Source: Loxodes magnus
Taxonomy: Eukaryota > Ciliophora > Karyorelictea > Loxodida > Loxodidae
Direction: 5' to 3'
Assembly: GCA_946699065.1 (NCBI GenBank)
Contig: CAMPDV010000087.1
Span: 186,001 to 250,000, forward strand
Length of the DNA stretch: 64,000 nt
Below are positions 60,488-64,000 of the stretch, piece after piece. Numbering within the stretch: position 1 is the stretch's first letter; every line of letters begins with the position of its first letter. The notes below the pieces were generated by a model. The model saw only the letters and a program-made list of their open reading frames with translations. It made no database searches and had not been told where the DNA came from. The translations under genes and the position numbers were made by a program.

Positions 60488-60988
60488 TTATAAAATTTAT
60501 TAAAGAAGAATATTTCCTAACTAACTTTCCTTAAAATCCTTTATCCTTTACCTATATCATCTTTAGTCTATATAGGCAACACTCCTATATTACCTTTCAC
60601 TACAAAATGTTACTCAGCTATAATCACTAATAGTTGCTTAATAATATGTAATTTGTACTAGTTTACCTATCTATTTATTATAGTAACACTCTATAAATCA
60701 TAAAACCCTTTCACAATATTACTTATTTAACCTGACTATCTTAGTATTTAATTCAACAAGTTTGAGCTCTTTATTGAGGGAGAAAGACTTATATAATAGT
60801 AGTGCGAAAAGATAAAATATGGAATAGCAGTATCCTTATAAATAAGATGCTTATTTAAGTTTATCTTATTTAATCTATTTACCTATTTTACTTTGCTTTA
60901 ACTAATATTTACCACTTTTATTTCTACTGCTCCTATATTAAATATCCTGTATCATATCCTTTAAATTCTAGCGGTATGCTTATTATAT
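60488..60988. promoter_or_regulatory. Divergent upstream region
   Basis: 500 bases between divergent starts of the repeat protein and the CDK-like kinase; it should hold both promoters. AT-rich, no motif recognised. Confidence 0.35.
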
Positions 60989-62104
60989 ATGTAGTAAGAA
61001 GCTTTAAAGGAAGGAACTTTAATCTAGAATAAATATAAAATTATAAAGAAAGTAGGGAAAGGAGCATATGGCGCTGTGTACAAAGCTCTAGACTTAGAAA
61101 ATAATGAAGTGGTAGCTTTAAAGCAGATGTTTGTGTTTGCAGAATTATAAGGAATTCATCATTCTACACTAAGAGAAATTTCAATTCTCCAAAACTTCAA
61201 GCACGAGTATATAGTTAATCTTTAAGATGTTATAGTAGAGTAAAAATAATAGAGCTACATTATCTATTTGAAATTCTAGTTTCTTGATCAAGATCTTCAA
61301 GAATATCTAAGCAACACTTAATTCGACTTAGATGAAACCAAAGTTTTCCTTTACGAAATTTTATTAGCTTTGAATTATTGCCACTATCATGGAATTTTTC
61401 ATAGAGACTTAAAGCCTTCTAATATTATGGTTGATATGCAAAAATCCAATGAATTAAGACTCTTAAGTAAAGGTTATAAAGTTTGCCTTAGCGATTTTGG
61501 ACTTGCTAGACCAGTTAATATTCCAATTAATCCTATGACAAAGGAAATATAAACAATTTGCTATAAAGCACCTGAATTACTTTTAGGAGTAGATAAGTAT
61601 AGCTTAGGAGTCGATATTTGAAGCTTTGGATGCATAATGGCTCAATTTTATCTTAGAGATTTTCTTTTTTATCCTGATTCAGAGTGAGAACTAATTGTCC
61701 AAATTTTTAAGCTATTTGGAACTCCTGGAGAAATATAGTGGGAAGGAATAAAATAAAACTTATACTGAACAAATAATTTTCCTTAGTTTAAACCCTAAAA
61801 CTTGCAAGAGAAATTCCCATTAATGGACAAGCAAGCTCTAGATCTATTCATTCAACTTATGTAGCTAGATCCTCAAAAAAGAATCTCAACTAAATAAGCT
61901 TTAAATCATCCTTATTTTAGTTTAATTAGGAAAAAGGATAGAGAATTGCAAAGTTTGAGTACAAATCTATTCTATTCAAAGGAGTCAGTTAAAGGTCTTT
62001 AAAGCATACTTGAATAGCAAAGTATTATAAGCAATAATTTTCTAAAGACTTAAGATGAAGAGACATTAGAAGAATAGAATAAAATGGAGTAGACAACTAA
62101 CTGA
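60989..62104 (+). CDS. CDK-type Ser/Thr protein kinase
   Basis: 371 aa. All catalytic elements are present: glycine loop [12 protein letters not shown], beta-3 lysine VVALKQM, a helix C in the CDK style ([14 protein letters not shown], where CDKs have PSTAIREISLL), HRDLKPSN (Asp140), SDFGLAR, activation-segment end [24 protein letters not shown], and [18 protein letters not shown]. It resembles CDK/CDK7/CDK10-type kinases that need a cyclin partner; the family usually has a YRAPE. The C-terminal 60 residues are Gln/Glu-rich. TGA encodes Trp in DIWSFG (61619-61621), SEWEL and LYWTNN; the gene ends QTTN-TGA. An insertion before DFG ([14 protein letters not shown]) is longer than usual. Confidence 0.94.
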
Positions 62105-63028
62105 ATAAAACTATTTAACTAATTAAAGATATAAAATTCCACTTCTAGCAATTATCAAATGTACCTTTAAATGACATTCCTTCCTACTTCATTTTTATAT
62201 TCCCTCTATTTTCATTTAACATTATCACAAATTATAAATTTAAAGCTTTAATAACTTTACTAAAGCTAATCTAATCCCTTAAAAATAAGATAATCATAGG
62301 CAGTCAACTTCTTTTTATAGAGTGATAGATAAGGATATTATTGACTAGTGCAGCTAACTAATTATTTAAGAAAGAGAAAATTAAAATATGTGACGTTTTG
62401 ATTAGAGTGTAGCAGTAAAAGTAAATAGATGCTGTTTAATTAGTTAGATTTTTAGCCATTAATTAAACAATTTTAACTACTTAAAAGAAGAATAGCTTAT
62501 ATGAATCTTTTATATAAAACATTACTATTACTAGCTTAAAAGACAGCTGAACCTATCTAATTAAATTTAAAACTCTATTAGTATTTACTTAATACAGAAG
62601 ATAGAACTACAATTTAATAGCTTATATCATTTTAATTAATAAAATAAGCTAATTAAAGTAGCTATTTTAAATCAAGATGCTTCTAGATAAAGAAAGGCAA
62701 TACCTATTAAAACAATAATTTATTTTTATGAGCAAGAAAGCTGCTTTTGCTATGAATTAAATTTATTTATTTTATAATATAATGGTATTAAAAGAATCTT
62801 AATCAATGAAATAAAGTAAGGCTATTTTATATAGGGATATAAAAAAGCCTTTTTAATATTATATATTATAAATTAAATATAGAGATAGATGTATAATTCC
62901 TTTAGATCTATAATCTTCCATATATCAATTTAACTCTTAATAGAGTTAGAACTAGTAATAGAGTAGCTTAAATAAATAGTTTATTCCTATTAATTTTGAA
63001 AAATAGATTAATGTTGGAACAGATATGT
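62105..63028. other. Intergenic between convergent genes
   Basis: AT-rich, many AGCT words (three in 62641-62760), no CpG in that stretch. No gene seen. Confidence 0.45.
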
Positions 63029-63436
63029 TCATTTTTCTACAGTTACCCTTTTTCTCAGCAAATTACTTTTGTTGAGAGAGTTTAATGAAAAATTCTATCT
63101 CTTAATTCCGTCTATCAACTTAATTTGAGGTTTATTTGTCACTTATTTTGATTATTTTTCTTTCTGCATTTATTACAAATCTCCCTATCGAGGTTAAATT
63201 GGGTCTTTACTGACCACATAAATAAAGGTTTCATTAAGGAATATGCTGTGCCTAACTTTTTCTACTATTAAATTTTTAGCAGGTGCTTGACTATTATATC
63301 AGAATACTTTAGATTTTCTTCTCTCTTGTCTTCTTTATATCTGTTGCTAGTTTTCTTGAATTACATTGCTATAACTTTCAGACAAATATTTTTTATTTGT
63401 TACTATCTTGAGTTTGCTAGGAGATAAAGGCTTCAT
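63029..63436 (-). CDS. Small basic hypothetical protein
   Basis: 135 aa, strongly basic: MKPLSPSKLKIVTNKKYL, QRRQERRKSKVFWYNSQAP, KLIDGIKRQNFSLNSLNK, LLRKRVTVEK-TGA. One internal TGA (Trp). A clean start, 136 codons in frame and a TGA stop, with GC above the flanks, support a real gene. No family recognised; could be a nuclear or microtubule-associated protein. Confidence 0.6.
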
Positions 63437-64000
63437 ATTTTTATTTATATTTATAAGTAAAAAACATAATGAGGAGTTAAGATTATTTTATTAATGCTAT
63501 TTTATTTATTCTATACTTGTTTTTAAAAAGAAATTTGTCCATACTCATCAAATACTTATAACTAATAACTTTCTTTCAAATATTTATTTTACTGATTATT
63601 TCGCTAGTTAATCTACAGGAGCTAGCTTAAAATATATTTTAGCTAATTATTTTATAATTATTGCTCTATACATTGGAAATTCCTTTCTTTAATATGCTCT
63701 TTTAACTTTAATTTAGCTTTAACTTTGGCTTGTTTATTGCATTATCACTAGATATTAATATTGCTTCTTCATTTTTATTTTAATAATACTTATCTAGAAA
63801 TTAGTTATTTATTTCGTTTAATTAGTTTAAATTGCAAGAATAAGCTTAGCAACTTGCAAGCAAGCTCTAGTAAAGTTAGCTTTATTAATATTTAAAGCAT
63901 TATTAATGTAAAGTATCTGATTTCTGTCTATAACTTTTAGCTTTAAGTATAATTTAAGTTTCTTATTACCATTAATTTAGTTTCTTTCATTTCATACTGC
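63437..64000. other. AT-rich intergenic end of the window
   Basis: Promoter region of the 63436 gene, then low-G DNA with repeated TAAGC/AGCTT words. No gene seen. Confidence 0.4.

Noticed and set aside
1-64000. Heterotrich codes (Blepharisma TGA=Trp only; Condylostoma with all three stops dual)
   Set aside because: TAA/TAG are clearly Gln, which excludes Blepharisma. Nearly all gene ends use TGA, which fits the karyorelict code better than Condylostoma, although two genes without a nearby TGA keep the question slightly open.
1-64000. tRNA, rRNA, CRISPR, telomere repeats, virus-like or LTR elements
   Set aside because: No TTCGA-type T-loop with paired arms, no tandem spaced repeats, no telomeric repeat and no reverse transcriptase, integrase or capsid-like reading were seen.

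Overview
The window reads as macronuclear or germline DNA of a karyorelictean ciliate, most like Loxodes. The evidence is the genetic code and the introns. TAA and TAG must be read as glutamine in every recognisable gene. TGA is read as tryptophan inside genes, at positions where the family has an invariant Trp (DHHC PPYWGF, GPx WNFGKFLV, SK-channel AMWNI, Myb LWTAKED, kinase DIWSFG). Yet TGA is also the stop codon at the end of at least 17 of these genes. This is the ambiguous karyorelict code (NCBI table 27). Introns are tiny (16-22 nt, GTAA...AG), and the DNA is AT-rich with long A+T intergenic stretches. Under the standard code only fragments of these genes are visible, so the annotation was made by translating with the reassigned code.

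Layout. 1-9 kb: the tail of a multi-pass membrane protein (+), a DHHC palmitoyltransferase (-), a myeloid-leukemia-factor protein (-), a pseudokinase (-) with a small ORF before it. 9.6-13.2 kb: a dCache/HAMP membrane receptor (+) followed by a secreted, probably GPI-anchored protein (+). 15.7-18.9 kb: an AT-rich gene with a degenerate RasGAP-like domain (-) and a small SARNP/Tho1-type repeat protein (-). 20.7-30.2 kb, all +: a low-complexity hypothetical protein, a 1007-aa hybrid histidine kinase, and a SAXO-type axonemal microtubule protein. 31.5-48.7 kb, all -: glutathione peroxidase, dual-specificity phosphatase, epsin (ENTH) with many DLF motifs, a RING-CH plus FHA protein, a type I membrane protein, and a 2611-aa GRIP-domain golgin. 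50.7-64 kb: an SK-like potassium channel (+), a four-TM protein (-), a Myb factor (+), a hypothetical membrane protein (+) converging on a SPRY protein (-), an unknown protein (-), a protein with D-I-x-G-A-x-P repeats (-), a CDK-type kinase (+), and a small basic protein (-).

There is no operon-like functional cluster. The genes cover ordinary ciliate cell biology: membrane signalling (receptor, histidine kinase, K+ channel, kinases, phosphatase), trafficking (epsin, golgin, DHHC) and cilia/cytoskeleton (SAXO-like, the D-I-x-G-A repeat protein). No tRNA, rRNA, CRISPR, virus-like element or recognisable transposon was seen. The most notable features are the dual-use TGA, the 16-22-nt introns, several signalling proteins that have lost catalytic residues (pseudokinase, RasGAP-like domain, first receiver domain), and a large insertion within the histidine kinase ATPase domain. 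Because almost no codon stops translation, AT-rich intergenic DNA gives long meaningless frames. Calls in such regions are deliberately cautious.
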